A stretch of 64,000 bases of DNA, taken from positions 1 to 64,000 of the forward strand of contig JAPSHX010000015.1 in NCBI GenBank assembly GCA_031179305.1. The letters are read 5' to 3'. The translations under genes were made by a program, and so were the position numbers. Origin of the DNA: Paenarthrobacter sp. (GTDB taxonomy: Bacteria; Actinomycetota; Actinomycetes; Actinomycetales; Micrococcaceae). This document shows, in pieces, positions 8,921-18,625 of the stretch. The notes below the pieces were generated by a model. The model worked only from the letters and a program-made list of their open reading frames with translations. It made no database searches and was not told the origin of the DNA. Within the stretch, counting starts at the first letter, position 1; every line of letters starts with the position of its first letter.

Positions 8921-9805
8921 ATGAAAGTAATCGGGTTCGGGGACAACATCGTGGACCGTTTTCTCGACCGCAAAGTGATGTACCCGGGGGGAAACTGCGT
9001 CAACGTCGCGGTCTTTGCCCGCCGGCTGGGCGTTGAGTCTGCCTACCTCGGCGTCTTTGGCTCGGATCCGCTGGGCGCTTTTGTCCGCGATGCCATTGAT
9101 GCTGAGGGTGTTGATACCAGTCAGTGCATCATCCGCGACGGCCTCAACGGGGTCACCGAAATCAAAGTGGTGGACGGTGATCGGATCTTCCTGGGCTGGA
9201 ACGAAGGCGGCGTCACCACGAGTCATCCCTTCGCGCTGGAGGATGAGCACCTGAAGTACCTGGCTTCAGCCGATCTGGTGCATTCGAGCGTCTATTCGGC
9301 GTCCGAGCCCCAGTTGCCTGCCGTTCGAAGCACAGGGACGCTGGTCAGTTTCGACTACTCGTCGGAGCCGGAGCGTCGAACTGACTCCTATTTGACGCAG
9401 ACGGCGCCCTACGTGGACCTGGCGCTTTTGTCGTGCGGAAACATGGCCGTTGCCGCCGTCGAATATGACCTCAGGCGAGTACATGCGGCGGGCGTTGCGC
9501 TTGCGGTGGGGACACGCGGCCAGTTAGGCGCAATGATGTACGACGGCGAACGCTTCCTCACGCAGGCGGCGGCACCTACCGACCCGCTTCGGTTCGCAGA
9601 CACGATGGGTTGCGGGGATGCCTTCCTGGCGGGAGTGGTGGTCAGCCTGCTTGGCTCCGGCTGGAGCCGGGCGAACCGGCCGCCGGTCGACGCTTTGCAG
9701 AAAGCCCTGGCTCGTGGCGCGGAGTCGGCCGCGGCTCAGTGTTATGTGGAGGGCGCCTTTGGATACGGCAGGGCAGTGGAGGTAGCGGCCGGGCAGTCGC
9801 GGTAG
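8921..9805 (+). CDS. frlD: PfkB-family carbohydrate kinase, fructosamine 6-kinase type
   Basis: This 294-residue ribokinase-fold protein shows the N-terminal PGGNCVNVAVFARRLG substrate/ATP region and the C-terminal catalytic signature DTMGCGDAF. The Asp of GCGD is the catalytic base of PfkB kinases. FrlD kinases phosphorylate the C6 hydroxyl of fructosamines before FrlB cleaves them. It lies 81 bases after frlB with AGGAAG upstream of the ATG. Its C-terminus is somewhat longer than that of classical FrlD. The assignment rests mainly on the pairing with the deglycase. Confidence 0.75.
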   Translation: MKVIGFGDNIVDRFLDRKVMYPGGNCVNVAVFARRLGVESAYLGVFGSDPLGAFVRDAIDAEGVDTSQCIIRDGLNGVTEIKVVDGDRIFLGWNEGGVTTSHPFALEDEHLKYLASADLVHSSVYSASEPQLPAVRSTGTLVSFDYSSEPERRTDSYLTQTAPYVDLALLSCGNMAVAAVEYDLRRVHAAGVALAVGTRGQLGAMMYDGERFLTQAAAPTDPLRFADTMGCGDAFLAGVVVSLLGSGWSRANRPPVDALQKALARGAESAAAQCYVEGAFGYGRAVEVAAGQSR

Positions 9806-9879
9806 CTACTAGGATCTGATGCAGAGACAAATCAACGGACGGAACCGCGAACGCGGATTCCACAACTGAAGGGGGCCGG

Positions 9880-10986
9880 ATGGCGACGGATCATCAGAAC
9901 CACCCGGCTGCCCCCACCATTACCGAAGTAGCAGCAGCTGCGGGAGTGGGGAGGGCCACGGTTGCCCGAACCCTTGGGAACTATGGTTCGGTCAGTGAAG
10001 CCACGCGTGCCAAGGTGATGCGGGCCGCCGAGAAATTGGGCTACCAACCGAACACGCTGGCTCGAAGCATGACCACAGGGGTCACCAAAACCCTTGGAAT
10101 TGTGCTGGCGGACGTGGCCAACCCGTTCTTCTCAGGCGTGCTCAAAGGCATCTCGGAAACGGCGAAATCGGCCGGCTATGACGCCATCATTCTGAGCACT
10201 GACGAGAAGCTTGAGCTGGAGCGCGATGCCATCGCCGTCTTGTTGGCAAAGCAAGTGGATGGCCTCGTTGTGGCCTCCGCGGCCGGCCGAAGCGACGACG
10301 TCTCGCATCTGTCCAATGCCATTGATCGAGGGACTCCTGTAGTTCTTATTGACCGTTTGGTGGACAAGCTGGAGACGGATTCGGTGGTGATCGACAACAG
10401 GGAAGCTGCACGATCAGCGGTCGCCTCGCTGATTCACAACGGGCATCGGCGCATTGCATTCGCGTGGGGGCCCGTGACCCTGAGCCCGGCGACGGATTTG
10501 AAACAGATGCACAGCATTCTGGATGAAGCGCTCTGGAGTGATGGTGAACGGCTGAGGGGTTACCTCGACGCGCTCGAAGAGGCCGGGATTCCTTTTGACA
10601 CTGCTCTCATCACCCACGTTCTCAAGAACGAGGGCCAGGCGACGCGGGCTGTCAGTGGAATGCTGGCTTTGGCGGACCCGCCAACTGCCATTTTCACTAC
10701 CGAGACTGAGGCGACGGTTGGGGCATTGCATTCGCTCCGTGCCAAAAACCTGCGCCTGCCAAAGGACGTCTCCCTGATCGGGTTCGACGACAGCCCTTGG
10801 GCTGCCGTCATGGATCCGCCGCTGACCATGATCCAGCAACCCATGCGCCAAATGGGGGCCGTTGCTTCCCAGCAGCTCATTGCCAGGATCGACGGCGATA
10901 CGTCTGCCCCGAAGAAGCACGTCCTTCCTTCGCTGCTTGTGGCCCGTTCCTCGGACGGCCCTGTACGCGCTGCCCGCAGCGACTAG
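9880..10986 (+). CDS. LacI-family transcriptional regulator of the fructosamine operon
   Basis: This 368-residue protein has an N-terminal LacI helix-turn-helix (TITEVAAAAGVGRATVART, residues 13-31). A hinge helix follows (LGYQPNTLARSM), then a periplasmic-binding-protein effector domain (IGFDDSPWAAVMDPPLTMIQ near the end). It sits between the kinase and the ABC transporter. Two palindromic operators with the core ACCGGT flank its surroundings (7774 and 11046), so it probably represses both transcription units and responds to a fructosamine or its phosphate. The ATG at 9880 follows a GGGGG-containing binding site. Confidence 0.85.
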   Translation: MATDHQNHPAAPTITEVAAAAGVGRATVARTLGNYGSVSEATRAKVMRAAEKLGYQPNTLARSMTTGVTKTLGIVLADVANPFFSGVLKGISETAKSAGYDAIILSTDEKLELERDAIAVLLAKQVDGLVVASAAGRSDDVSHLSNAIDRGTPVVLIDRLVDKLETDSVVIDNREAARSAVASLIHNGHRRIAFAWGPVTLSPATDLKQMHSILDEALWSDGERLRGYLDALEEAGIPFDTALITHVLKNEGQATRAVSGMLALADPPTAIFTTETEATVGALHSLRAKNLRLPKDVSLIGFDDSPWAAVMDPPLTMIQQPMRQMGAVASQQLIARIDGDTSAPKKHVLPSLLVARSSDGPVRAARSD

Positions 10987-11045
10987 AAATTCCTCCCTGT
11001 AAATTTCTCTAGCTCTCTTCCCCGCTGCCGCAAATCATGATTCAC

Positions 11046-11063
11046 TGTGGTACCGGTATCACA
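11046..11063. promoter_or_regulatory. LacI-type operator in front of the ABC importer
   Basis: The near-palindrome TGTGGTACCGGTATCACA shares the central TACCGGTATC with the perfect operator at 7774-7799. It lies 133 bases before the binding-protein start. It supports a second promoter inside the operon. Confidence 0.65.
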
Positions 11064-11195
11064 AATTCCATCCCCAAGTCCCATCCCAGGAGTTACCCCT
11101 TCAGCCCGTCTCCGTGAAGCACATCCCAACGGCGGGCATGACTTCCACTCCCGTAGAGGAACCCCGGCTGATCGGCCCTTCGACCGAAAGAAGAC

Positions 11196-12521
11196 ATGAT
11201 GCGTAAAAGCACCCAATCACTGATGGCATTGATGGCCGGCGCCGCTTTGGCGCTTACCGGCTGTTCCGACGGCGGTAGCCAGCCGGCTGCTGTCCTGGAT
11301 CCCAACGCTGAGCCCCAGTACACAGGAACCCTCAGCATCCTCACGAAGTTTGGCGGAGACCCGCTGGAACCCTACTTTGAGGATCTGGCGGCAGAGTACA
11401 AGAAGCAGCACCCGGAAGTGTCCTTCGATCTCATCCAGGAGACGGACCAGAGCATCAAGGACAAGACCAAGACGCTGACTGCGTCCCAGGCAATGCCTGA
11501 CATCTACTTCACGTGGGCTGGCAGCTGGGCCAACAACTTCATTGATGGAGGACTCGCGGCAGATCTGACCCCGGTCATTGCCCCCGGCACAGAGTGGGGG
11601 AACAACTTCGGCGAATCCGCACTGAAAGCATTTGCCAAAGACGGCAAGTACTTTGCGGTGCCGCTCTACAACAACGGCAAGTTCATGGGTTACAACCAGC
11701 GGATCTTCAAAGAACTCGGCCTGACACCGCCAGCCACCTTCGGTGAACTCATCTCATCGTGCTCCGTGCTCAAGGGAGCCGGCTACGAGCCGATCTCGTT
11801 CGGAAACAAGGACGGCTGGCCGGGGCTGCACTACCTGCAGCAACTTTTCGCCTACGAGGTGCCGGCCGAGACGCTACAAGCCGATTTCAGCCCGGAAACA
11901 GCCAAGCTCGAGGACAAGGGTTACCTCAAGGCCATGGACCAGTTCACCACCCTGATCAATGAGTGCACCGGCAGCGGCAAAGATTCCAACGGTGTTCTCT
12001 ACACCACAGCGCAGCAGGCATTGGCTGAGGGGAAGTCAGGTATGTACTACCAGGAGATCCTGGAGTTCGACTCCACCGCATCTGCCGAATCAAAGCTCAA
12101 GCAGGATGGATTGGGTATCTTCAAGCTTCCCGCGGCAACAGACGCCAAGGGCGATCCGAAGGCCATTGAAGGTTCCCCCGAGGGCTACATCATCAATGCG
12201 CGTTCCAAGAACGCCGCACTCGCAGCTGATTTCATGAAGTTCGCCACCAACAGCCAGAATGCTGCCAAACTCTCCGCCCCGCCGTATGGGCAGCCCAGCG
12301 CAGTCAAGGGCGCAGTTTCTACTGAGAATTCTTCCGGACCTGTCATCGAGGGCATCAAGCAAGTCAATGAAGCGTCCGCGGCGATTACCTGGCTGGACTC
12401 CGTAACTGTTCCTGCTGTGGCGGATGCCTGGCTTGCCGGTGGGGAGGCCTTGGTGGCCGGAACTCAGACCCCCGATCAGGTTCTTGCGTCCGTCCGAGCA
12501 GCTTCCAGTGCAGCTAAGTAG
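11196..12521 (+). CDS. ABC transporter substrate-binding lipoprotein (family 1), fructosamine operon
   Basis: This 441-residue protein starts MMRKSTQSL and has a lipobox LTGC with Cys23, so it is anchored to the outer face of the membrane. The sequence is that of extracellular solute-binding family 1 for sugars (LSILTKFGGDPLEPYFEDLA, then MPDIYFTWAGSWANNF). It would capture the fructosamine or a related sugar for the permeases that follow. The function corresponds to FrlO in Bacillus, but the ligand is inferred from neighbours. Confidence 0.85.
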   Translation: MMRKSTQSLMALMAGAALALTGCSDGGSQPAAVLDPNAEPQYTGTLSILTKFGGDPLEPYFEDLAAEYKKQHPEVSFDLIQETDQSIKDKTKTLTASQAMPDIYFTWAGSWANNFIDGGLAADLTPVIAPGTEWGNNFGESALKAFAKDGKYFAVPLYNNGKFMGYNQRIFKELGLTPPATFGELISSCSVLKGAGYEPISFGNKDGWPGLHYLQQLFAYEVPAETLQADFSPETAKLEDKGYLKAMDQFTTLINECTGSGKDSNGVLYTTAQQALAEGKSGMYYQEILEFDSTASAESKLKQDGLGIFKLPAATDAKGDPKAIEGSPEGYIINARSKNAALAADFMKFATNSQNAAKLSAPPYGQPSAVKGAVSTENSSGPVIEGIKQVNEASAAITWLDSVTVPAVADAWLAGGEALVAGTQTPDQVLASVRAASSAAK

Positions 12522-12532
12522 TAGGCAAAGCC

Positions 12533-13504
12533 ATGACCGTTTCCGATACTGCCTGGAAGCCGGCGGCTCCACCTCCGGCGCCCGTTTCCACTAAGTCCCC
12601 GAAAGACCGGGCCGCCAAGTCCGCCCGAACACGTCGCTGGCGCAACGTTGTGTGGGTCCTGCCTGCGGTCCTGCTGCTGGGTGTGTTCGCCTACCTGCCC
12701 TTGGTGCAGAACCTTGGCTTCAGTTTCCTCAAGTGGGATATCTACAGCGGCCGCCAAACCTTTGTGGGAGCGGACAACTACGTCCGCATGTTCAACGACC
12801 CCATCTTCTGGAAGTCACTCCTTAACAACACGCTCTACGCCATCATCTCCATCGCCTTCCAGGTATTCGGGGCGATGACCCTCGCTGCGATGATCGAGGG
12901 ACTACGAAGCCAACGTTGGAGGGGAATCCTTCGAGCCGTCTACTTTGTACCCTCCGCGATCTCACTCACAGTCGCTGGTCTCTTGTTCTACTTCATCTAC
13001 GAACCCGAGATGGGCATCCTGAACGCGGCTTTGGACTTCCTAGGCCTCGGAAACTTCACTCAGGCATGGCTGGGCCAGGAAAACACGGCGATCTTTGCCA
13101 TCATCGCCATGAGCCAGTGGCAAGGCTTCGGGTATTGCACGCTTCTCTTCTCGGTGGCACTCCAGCGGATTCCCTCCGAACTGTATGAAGCCGCATCCAT
13201 CGACGGCGTTGGCCCCGTCCAGCGATTCTTTTCGATTTCCTTGCCGCTCGTCAGGGAAATGACCGGCCTCATGATGATTGTCACGGTGTCCGGAGCCTTC
13301 CAAGTGTTCAACGAGGTCATGGTGATGACCAGCGGAGGACCGAACAATTCCAGCCAAGTCCTCGGCACCTGGCTCTACAGAAGCGGATTCGTCCGCAACG
13401 ACTTTGGCTACGCGGCCGCCGTCGCTACTGCTGTCTTCATCATCACGCTGGTCCTGGCCGTCATTCAGCTTCGTATCTCCAAGAAAAGGAGGGTCCAATG
13501 GTGA
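12533..13504 (+). CDS. Sugar ABC transporter permease 1 (MalF/UgpA type)
   Basis: This 323-residue protein has six predicted membrane segments after a basic N-terminal tail (RRWRNVVWVLPAVLLLG). The EAA loop that contacts the ATPase is present at EAASIDGVGP. It starts 12 bases after the binding protein and overlaps the second permease by seven bases, so the three are co-translated. No ATPase gene is present; such importers usually share one MsiK-like ATPase. Confidence 0.88.
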   Translation: MTVSDTAWKPAAPPPAPVSTKSPKDRAAKSARTRRWRNVVWVLPAVLLLGVFAYLPLVQNLGFSFLKWDIYSGRQTFVGADNYVRMFNDPIFWKSLLNNTLYAIISIAFQVFGAMTLAAMIEGLRSQRWRGILRAVYFVPSAISLTVAGLLFYFIYEPEMGILNAALDFLGLGNFTQAWLGQENTAIFAIIAMSQWQGFGYCTLLFSVALQRIPSELYEAASIDGVGPVQRFFSISLPLVREMTGLMMIVTVSGAFQVFNEVMVMTSGGPNNSSQVLGTWLYRSGFVRNDFGYAAAVATAVFIITLVLAVIQLRISKKRRVQW

Positions 13505-14334
13505 CGCGCTCAGCTGTACTGCTGGTACTCGGACGGGTCCTGATCAAAGCGTTCCTGGTTGCCCTCGCCGTCGTCGTTATTTATCCGTTGGTCTGGATGA
13601 TGCTCAACGGCGTGAAGTCCAACTCCGAGCTGTTCTCCAATCCCTTCGCCCTGCCCATTGCCTGGAAATGGGATAACTACGTCACTGCATGGAATCGGGG
13701 AGTGGGTGATTACCTGACTACCAGCGTTTTGGTCACGGTAGCTTCCACCGTTGCGACTGTATTCATCAGTGCTTGGGCAGCCTATGGACTGACCAGGGTG
13801 AACATCCCCTTTAACAGGGTGGTGCTCGTCCTCATCCTTGGCGGCCTCATGCTTGCTCCCACGGTTGCCCTGATCCCGCTGGTCAAGATGTTCCAAAGCT
13901 TGGGTCTTTATAACAATCTCTGGGCATTGCTGATTCTGTACACGGCGTTCCGTGTTCCGTTCACAACGTTCCTTATCCGGGCTTACATGATGGACCTGCC
14001 CGCAGAGGTGGATGAGGCAGCATCAGTGGACGGCGCTTCCAAAGCCCGGGCGTTCTGGCAGGTCATTCTGCCCATGTGCAAGCCAATCCTGGTATCGACT
14101 GTCCTCCTGAACATCCTGTTCACATGGAACGAGTACCTGTTTGCCATGGTCTTCACCAGCGGGGGAGCGTTGCAAACCCTGCCGGTTGGGTTGACGAATC
14201 TTATGTCCAAGCACGGCACGGACTACCCCGTGGTGTTCGCGGGCATGGCCATCGCGGCAATTCCAGTGATTGTGCTCTTCTTCGCCGGGCAGCGGTACTT
14301 TATCCGGGGACTTGCCGACGGAGTTGGTAAGTAG
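13498..14334 (+). CDS. Sugar ABC transporter permease 2 (MalG/UgpE type)
   Basis: This 278-residue protein has about six membrane segments and the EAA loop EAASVDGASK with the following ILPM. The start at 13498 overlaps permease 1. It pairs with that permease to form the channel of the importer. The stop is two bases before the epimerase start, which indicates one polycistronic message. Confidence 0.88.
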   Translation: MVTRSAVLLVLGRVLIKAFLVALAVVVIYPLVWMMLNGVKSNSELFSNPFALPIAWKWDNYVTAWNRGVGDYLTTSVLVTVASTVATVFISAWAAYGLTRVNIPFNRVVLVLILGGLMLAPTVALIPLVKMFQSLGLYNNLWALLILYTAFRVPFTTFLIRAYMMDLPAEVDEAASVDGASKARAFWQVILPMCKPILVSTVLLNILFTWNEYLFAMVFTSGGALQTLPVGLTNLMSKHGTDYPVVFAGMAIAAIPVIVLFFAGQRYFIRGLADGVGK

Positions 14335-14336
14335 CC

Positions 14337-15185
14337 ATGAGCAAACTGGGCTTGGATCAAGTCAGCGGTTCAAACTTTGCCTACCAGCACCACACCCTTG
14401 AGCGCTGCCTCGATGATATGGCCGAACTGGGAAGGACCAAGGTAGAGCTCTGGGGCATCGCCCCGCACCTTCACATACCCCAAACTGATTCAGCACATCT
14501 GCGCAAGGTGAAAGGACAGTTGCTGGAGCGGGGGCTCGCCGTCGCCTGCCTTACCCCTGAACAGGTTGCTTATCCCGTCAATATTGCTTCGGGGGAGGAA
14601 TGGCTTCGAGATCAAAGCCTCCAGTTCTTCTTGCGGGCCGCGGAGGTGTGCAGCGAGCTGGAATCCCCCCTTTTGTTCCTGACTGCGGGACGAGGCTACG
14701 AGGACGAACCAGCTGATGTCGCGTGGACGCGGTCTGTTGAAACCCTCCAAACCATCACTCAGCGGGCTGCCGAACTTGGTGTAGCTTGCGTCCTTGAGCC
14801 TCTTCAACGCGTCGAGTCGAACCTCGTCACTGACGTCGGCTCGCTTCGTTCAATGCTCGACGACGTCGGATCCTCAACTTTGGGGGTGGTGATTGACACC
14901 GTTGCCCTGGCAGCAGCGGGAGAAAGCATCAGCGACTATTCAAAGGCTTTCGGCGAGGGCATCCGACACGTTCACCTTGTTGACGGCGCTCCCACTGGAC
15001 ACCTGGCTTGGGGCGACGGTTTTCTGGATCTGGATGAGATTCTGCGCGAACTCAGCCAGCTGGACTACAGCGGAGCCCTAACGTTTGAACTCTTTGGTGA
15101 CGGCTCCTACTCACTGGAGCCGCGCACCGCAGTAACGCGATGCCTCGAGGCTGTTGAGACTAGCTTGGCGCAGACGGTGGCTTAG
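14337..15185 (+). CDS. Sugar phosphate isomerase/epimerase (xylose-isomerase-like TIM barrel)
   Basis: This 282-residue protein has the AP-endonuclease-2/xylose isomerase-like fold. Likely metal ligands are the Glu of VLEPLQRVESN, the Asp of VIDTVALAAAG, the His of HVHLVDG, and the Glu of LTFELFGDGSY. In fructosamine loci the equivalent is FrlC, which epimerises psicoselysine to fructoselysine. Here the role is inferred from position as the last gene of the operon. It could equally act on another ketose. Confidence 0.75.
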   Translation: MSKLGLDQVSGSNFAYQHHTLERCLDDMAELGRTKVELWGIAPHLHIPQTDSAHLRKVKGQLLERGLAVACLTPEQVAYPVNIASGEEWLRDQSLQFFLRAAEVCSELESPLLFLTAGRGYEDEPADVAWTRSVETLQTITQRAAELGVACVLEPLQRVESNLVTDVGSLRSMLDDVGSSTLGVVIDTVALAAAGESISDYSKAFGEGIRHVHLVDGAPTGHLAWGDGFLDLDEILRELSQLDYSGALTFELFGDGSYSLEPRTAVTRCLEAVETSLAQTVA

Positions 15186-15191
15186 CCCGTT

Positions 15192-15288
15192 CCCGTGCCG
15201 GGGCCACCCCCAGGAGTCGGGGCTTTCCTTCCGCCAGGCGAGCGTCGCACACCCTGAGGGCGGCGACGCTCGCGCGGTACGGCACGGG
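15192..15288. terminator. Bidirectional hairpin between convergent operons
   Basis: An 11-bp perfect stem (GCGAGCGTCGC at 15238-15248 with GCGACGCTCGC at 15263-15273) is nested in an outer 8-bp pair (CCCGTGCC at 15192 with GGCACGGG at 15281). It lies between the epimerase stop and the stop of the minus-strand binding protein. No long U-tract is visible. Confidence 0.6.
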
Positions 15289-15291
15289 ATG

Positions 15292-16659
15292 CTAGGCCTT
15301 TAGTTTGGGCTTCACATCCTTGTTGTAAATACCTTCCAAGGTTCCTTTGAGCTGCGTCAGCGTCGACTTCACATCGGCTTTTTCGTTCATGATTTTGGTA
15401 GCAGCCTTGGCCAGCTCCTGGTCTCCGCCGGGGAGGAACGTTCGCGCGAAGTCCTGGGTTCTGGTTACCTTGAGCTGGTCCACCACGGTTTTGAACTCCG
15501 GTGTCTGAGCAACAATCGACGAAATATCTGCTGCTTCAGCCACCGGAAGGTATCCGGTAGCTGAAGACAAAGCCATTGTGCTTTGGGCGTTGGTCATAAA
15601 GGTCACGAATTTGGCCGCTGCCAGCTGACGTTCCGGTGAAGTCTTGCTGGCGATCACCAGGCCTGAGCCGCCGGTCGGGCAAACTTGCGTACTCGCTGCG
15701 GAGCCTCCCGGCAAGAAACCGACGCCGATCCTCATGTTTGCTTCCTTCGCTGCCTTCAACGTGGCGGCCAAATCTGCTGACGAGCTGATGGTGGCACTTA
15801 CGGCCCCCGCCTGAAGATCCGTGATGGCGTTCTTGGACGAGACTCCCGCCCAGCCATGTTTCACAATGGAATCCTGTACCCACTGCATTGCAGCGACTGA
15901 CGCCTCTGAATCAGCCGTAATGTCCCATTCCTTTGACCAGCTGCCGCCCTGTCCCCAGAGAACATTCTGCAGGGTCCACCCGGCATAACCCGCGATCGCC
16001 GGGTATTGATAGGCGTTCTGGTAGCCGGAGCTCGACGCATTTGCCTCCTTGATTCCGGGCGCCCACTCTGCGAACTCCTCCCAGGTTGCAGGTGCGCGTT
16101 CAGGAACTCCGGCAGCCTTGAAGTGGTCCTTGTTGAAGTAGAACAACGGCGTGGAGCGGGCATACGGGACGGCCCATTGCTGGTTAGAGTGCTTGTAGTC
16201 GCCGATCAAGCCGGGGTTGTAGTCGGAAGTGCTCACGCCGACAGCTTTCAGGAGATCGTCAATCGGCAGGATGGCGCCCGAGACGGCGTACCGGAACCAC
16301 CACACATCAGAAGCGAGAACGACGTCCGGTACTTCACTGCCTGCCTGGGCGGTTTGGAACTTTTGCGCCACCTCCTCGTAATTTGACCCGCCCGTGATGA
16401 GGTTGACCTTGATGCCCGGGTTTGCTGCTTGGAAGGCTTCAATCAGCTTCACTTCCGTGTCCCGGGACTTCCCTGGGTGGCTGGACATGAAGCTGATACT
16501 CGAGGCCGGCTTGACCTTGGACCATTCGTCCGGGGAGAGCGTCTTGAGTGCGGTGCCGGCACCGTCGGTGGAGGGGCCGGCGCACGCTGCCATAGCGGCG
16601 GCGCCAAGAGTAGCTCCGGCCAAACCGAGGAAGTGCTTTCGGGTAAGTGATATGGACAT
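15292..16659 (-). CDS. ABC transporter substrate-binding lipoprotein, UgpB-like
   Basis: This 455-residue protein has the N-terminus LTRKHFLGLAG followed by a hydrophobic stretch and the lipobox MAAC (Cys26). The RK-x-FL pattern resembles a Tat signal. The body (IEAFQAANPGIKVNLITGG, then EVPDVVLASDVWW, NQQWAVPYARSTPLFYFNKD) is typical of UgpB-type binding proteins for glycerol 3-phosphate or glycerophosphodiesters. It is the last gene of a three-gene minus-strand operon. A glycerophosphodiester phosphodiesterase nearby at 19819 fits that substrate, but a sugar ligand is possible. Confidence 0.75.
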   Translation of the reverse strand: MSISLTRKHFLGLAGATLGAAAMAACAGPSTDGAGTALKTLSPDEWSKVKPASSISFMSSHPGKSRDTEVKLIEAFQAANPGIKVNLITGGSNYEEVAQKFQTAQAGSEVPDVVLASDVWWFRYAVSGAILPIDDLLKAVGVSTSDYNPGLIGDYKHSNQQWAVPYARSTPLFYFNKDHFKAAGVPERAPATWEEFAEWAPGIKEANASSSGYQNAYQYPAIAGYAGWTLQNVLWGQGGSWSKEWDITADSEASVAAMQWVQDSIVKHGWAGVSSKNAITDLQAGAVSATISSSADLAATLKAAKEANMRIGVGFLPGGSAASTQVCPTGGSGLVIASKTSPERQLAAAKFVTFMTNAQSTMALSSATGYLPVAEAADISSIVAQTPEFKTVVDQLKVTRTQDFARTFLPGGDQELAKAATKIMNEKADVKSTLTQLKGTLEGIYNKDVKPKLKA

Positions 16660-16718
16660 GGAAGAGGTGCCTTTCTAGTGGTCGAAGTGCATTGAGCGGA
16701 ACTTCGATGTGGTGGGCT

Positions 16719-17600
16719 TCAGCCTGTGACTGAACCTTGAGTGAGGCCGGAGACGATGTAACGCTGCAATGCAGCAAAGATGACCAGAATCGGCAGGAGG
16801 ACGATCACGGCGCCGGCCATGAGCATGCCCCAGTTCTGGGTGCTGCCATCGCTATTGACCAGCTGCGTCAGCCCGACGGGGAGGGTCATCATGTCCGGAT
16901 GGTCAGTGACGATGAGCGGCCAGATGTATTCGTTCCATTCGGAAACGATGGTTACCAACGCAACCGTCGCGATGCTTGGCACCGACACGGGCACCACGAT
17001 CTTCCAGAGCTTTCGCCAGTGTCCCGCGCCGTCGATTTCCGCGGACTCCATGATTGCCGGAGGCAGGGTGAGGAAGTGCTGACGCAGAAGAAAGGTGCCG
17101 AACGCGGTTCCCAAACCGGGAAGGATGATCCCCCAATAGGTGTTCAGGCCTCCCATTCCCGCTATCAATACATAGTTGGGAAGAACGGAAACCTGTGGCG
17201 GGACCATCAGCGCCACCAGGATCAGCAGGAAGATGACCCTTTTGAACGGGAATCGGACAAAGACCAGTGCATATGCCGTAAAGACGGCCAGGATGCATTT
17301 GATCGTGGACCCAACAACGGTCACGATGACGCTGTTGAGGAAGAACCGCGCGAACGGCACGGTGGACGCTGCGTCCGCATAGTTCTGCAGGTTCGGGTCT
17401 TTAGGAAGCAAGGTCAGGTTTGTTGTGACGATTTCCCCCGGTGCCTTCAATGACGACAGCATCATCCACAGGAGGGGGAGGAAAACAACGAGCGTTGCCA
17501 GAAGGAGTGGAATGTAGCCTCCCGCGATGGTCCTGCCAAGGTTTTGCCAGGAGAATGGACGGTCGCGGTTGGGAGGAGCTTCTGTGGTTTCGGTGCTCAT
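16719..17600 (-). CDS. ABC transporter permease, UgpE-like
   Basis: This 293-residue protein has six membrane segments and the EAA loop ESAEIDGAGH followed by WKIVVPV. The ATG at 17600 overlaps the stop of the upstream permease by four bases, so translation is coupled. Its partner is the UgpA-like protein. No ATPase gene accompanies them. Confidence 0.85.
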   Translation of the reverse strand: MSTETTEAPPNRDRPFSWQNLGRTIAGGYIPLLLATLVVFLPLLWMMLSSLKAPGEIVTTNLTLLPKDPNLQNYADAASTVPFARFFLNSVIVTVVGSTIKCILAVFTAYALVFVRFPFKRVIFLLILVALMVPPQVSVLPNYVLIAGMGGLNTYWGIILPGLGTAFGTFLLRQHFLTLPPAIMESAEIDGAGHWRKLWKIVVPVSVPSIATVALVTIVSEWNEYIWPLIVTDHPDMMTLPVGLTQLVNSDGSTQNWGMLMAGAVIVLLPILVIFAALQRYIVSGLTQGSVTG

Positions 17601-18625
17601 GAGTAGTGAACCTTTCGCTCCACAAACCGCAACTGCACGGCTGTCATGATGAGCAGACCCACGAACAACACAACGGAGATAGCCGCCGAGTACCCCGCCC
17701 GGTTGTAGGAACCGAACGCTTGAAGGTAGGAATCAAAGATCAAAGTGCTGGTTCCGTTGCCTGACGGAGTCATGATCCGAATGATGTCGAACGCCTGCAG
17801 GGAGCTTAGTAATGAGGTAATCAGGAGGAAGAACGTGGTGGGGGATAGCAGGGGAACCACGATCGACAAGAAGCGCCGCACATTGCTGGCGCCGTCCAAG
17901 GCCGCGGCTTCCATGAGCTGCGTGGGAATGGACTGCAGGCCCGCCAGATACACCACAGCGCAGTAGCCGAGGTTTTTCCAGACATAAACGATGGTGACCA
18001 TGACCAGCGCAAGCTTCGGATCATTTACCCACTGCGGGCTCACCTGCCCCACACCGCGCAGGATCCAGGAAAGGACGCCGTACGTCGGATCGAAGATGAA
18101 CAGCCATACCAAGCCGACACCCACGCCGGAAAGGACGTAAGGGGCGAAAACCACAGCCCTTGCAAAGGTCCTGCCCTTGAGTCTCTGATTCAGCGCAAGC
18201 GCCACCAGAAGCCCCAGAATCATGGCCCCACCAACAGTTGTGACGGTGAATATGGCGGTGACGCCTAAGACATTTGAAGCATCCGGGGAGCTGAAGAACT
18301 CCACGTAGTTGCCTATACCGACGGCGGTGGCGCTGGCGGACCCCAGAGTCCAGTCCAGCGTGGAGTAGTAGATGTTCGTGATGAGCGGACGGTAAGTGAA
18401 CAGAAGGATGAGCAAAATATTGGGGGCCGCAAATGCGACAAACACCCACGTATCTTTCCGCGTTCTTCGATTCCAGCGTCGCCTCTTGATACCGGCTAGT
18501 GGCGGTCTGTCGACCGGCACCCGGCTTGATTGCGCATCGCGGTTTTCCGTGCGAACCCGGTCATGCATTCCACCCGGCGCCGTAGAGGCGGCGACCGATG
18601 CGCCATCTGTGTTTGATCTGCCCAT
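17597..18625 (-). CDS. ABC transporter permease, UgpA-like
   Basis: This 342-residue protein has a polar N-terminal tail of about 65 residues, then six membrane segments (first PNILLILLFTYRPLITNIYY). The EAA loop is EAAALDGASN followed by RRFLSIVVPL. It is the first gene of the minus-strand importer operon. The tail is longer than in E. coli UgpA; an internal start is possible. Confidence 0.85.
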   Translation of the reverse strand: MGRSNTDGASVAASTAPGGMHDRVRTENRDAQSSRVPVDRPPLAGIKRRRWNRRTRKDTWVFVAFAAPNILLILLFTYRPLITNIYYSTLDWTLGSASATAVGIGNYVEFFSSPDASNVLGVTAIFTVTTVGGAMILGLLVALALNQRLKGRTFARAVVFAPYVLSGVGVGLVWLFIFDPTYGVLSWILRGVGQVSPQWVNDPKLALVMVTIVYVWKNLGYCAVVYLAGLQSIPTQLMEAAALDGASNVRRFLSIVVPLLSPTTFFLLITSLLSSLQAFDIIRIMTPSGNGTSTLIFDSYLQAFGSYNRAGYSAAISVVLFVGLLIMTAVQLRFVERKVHYS

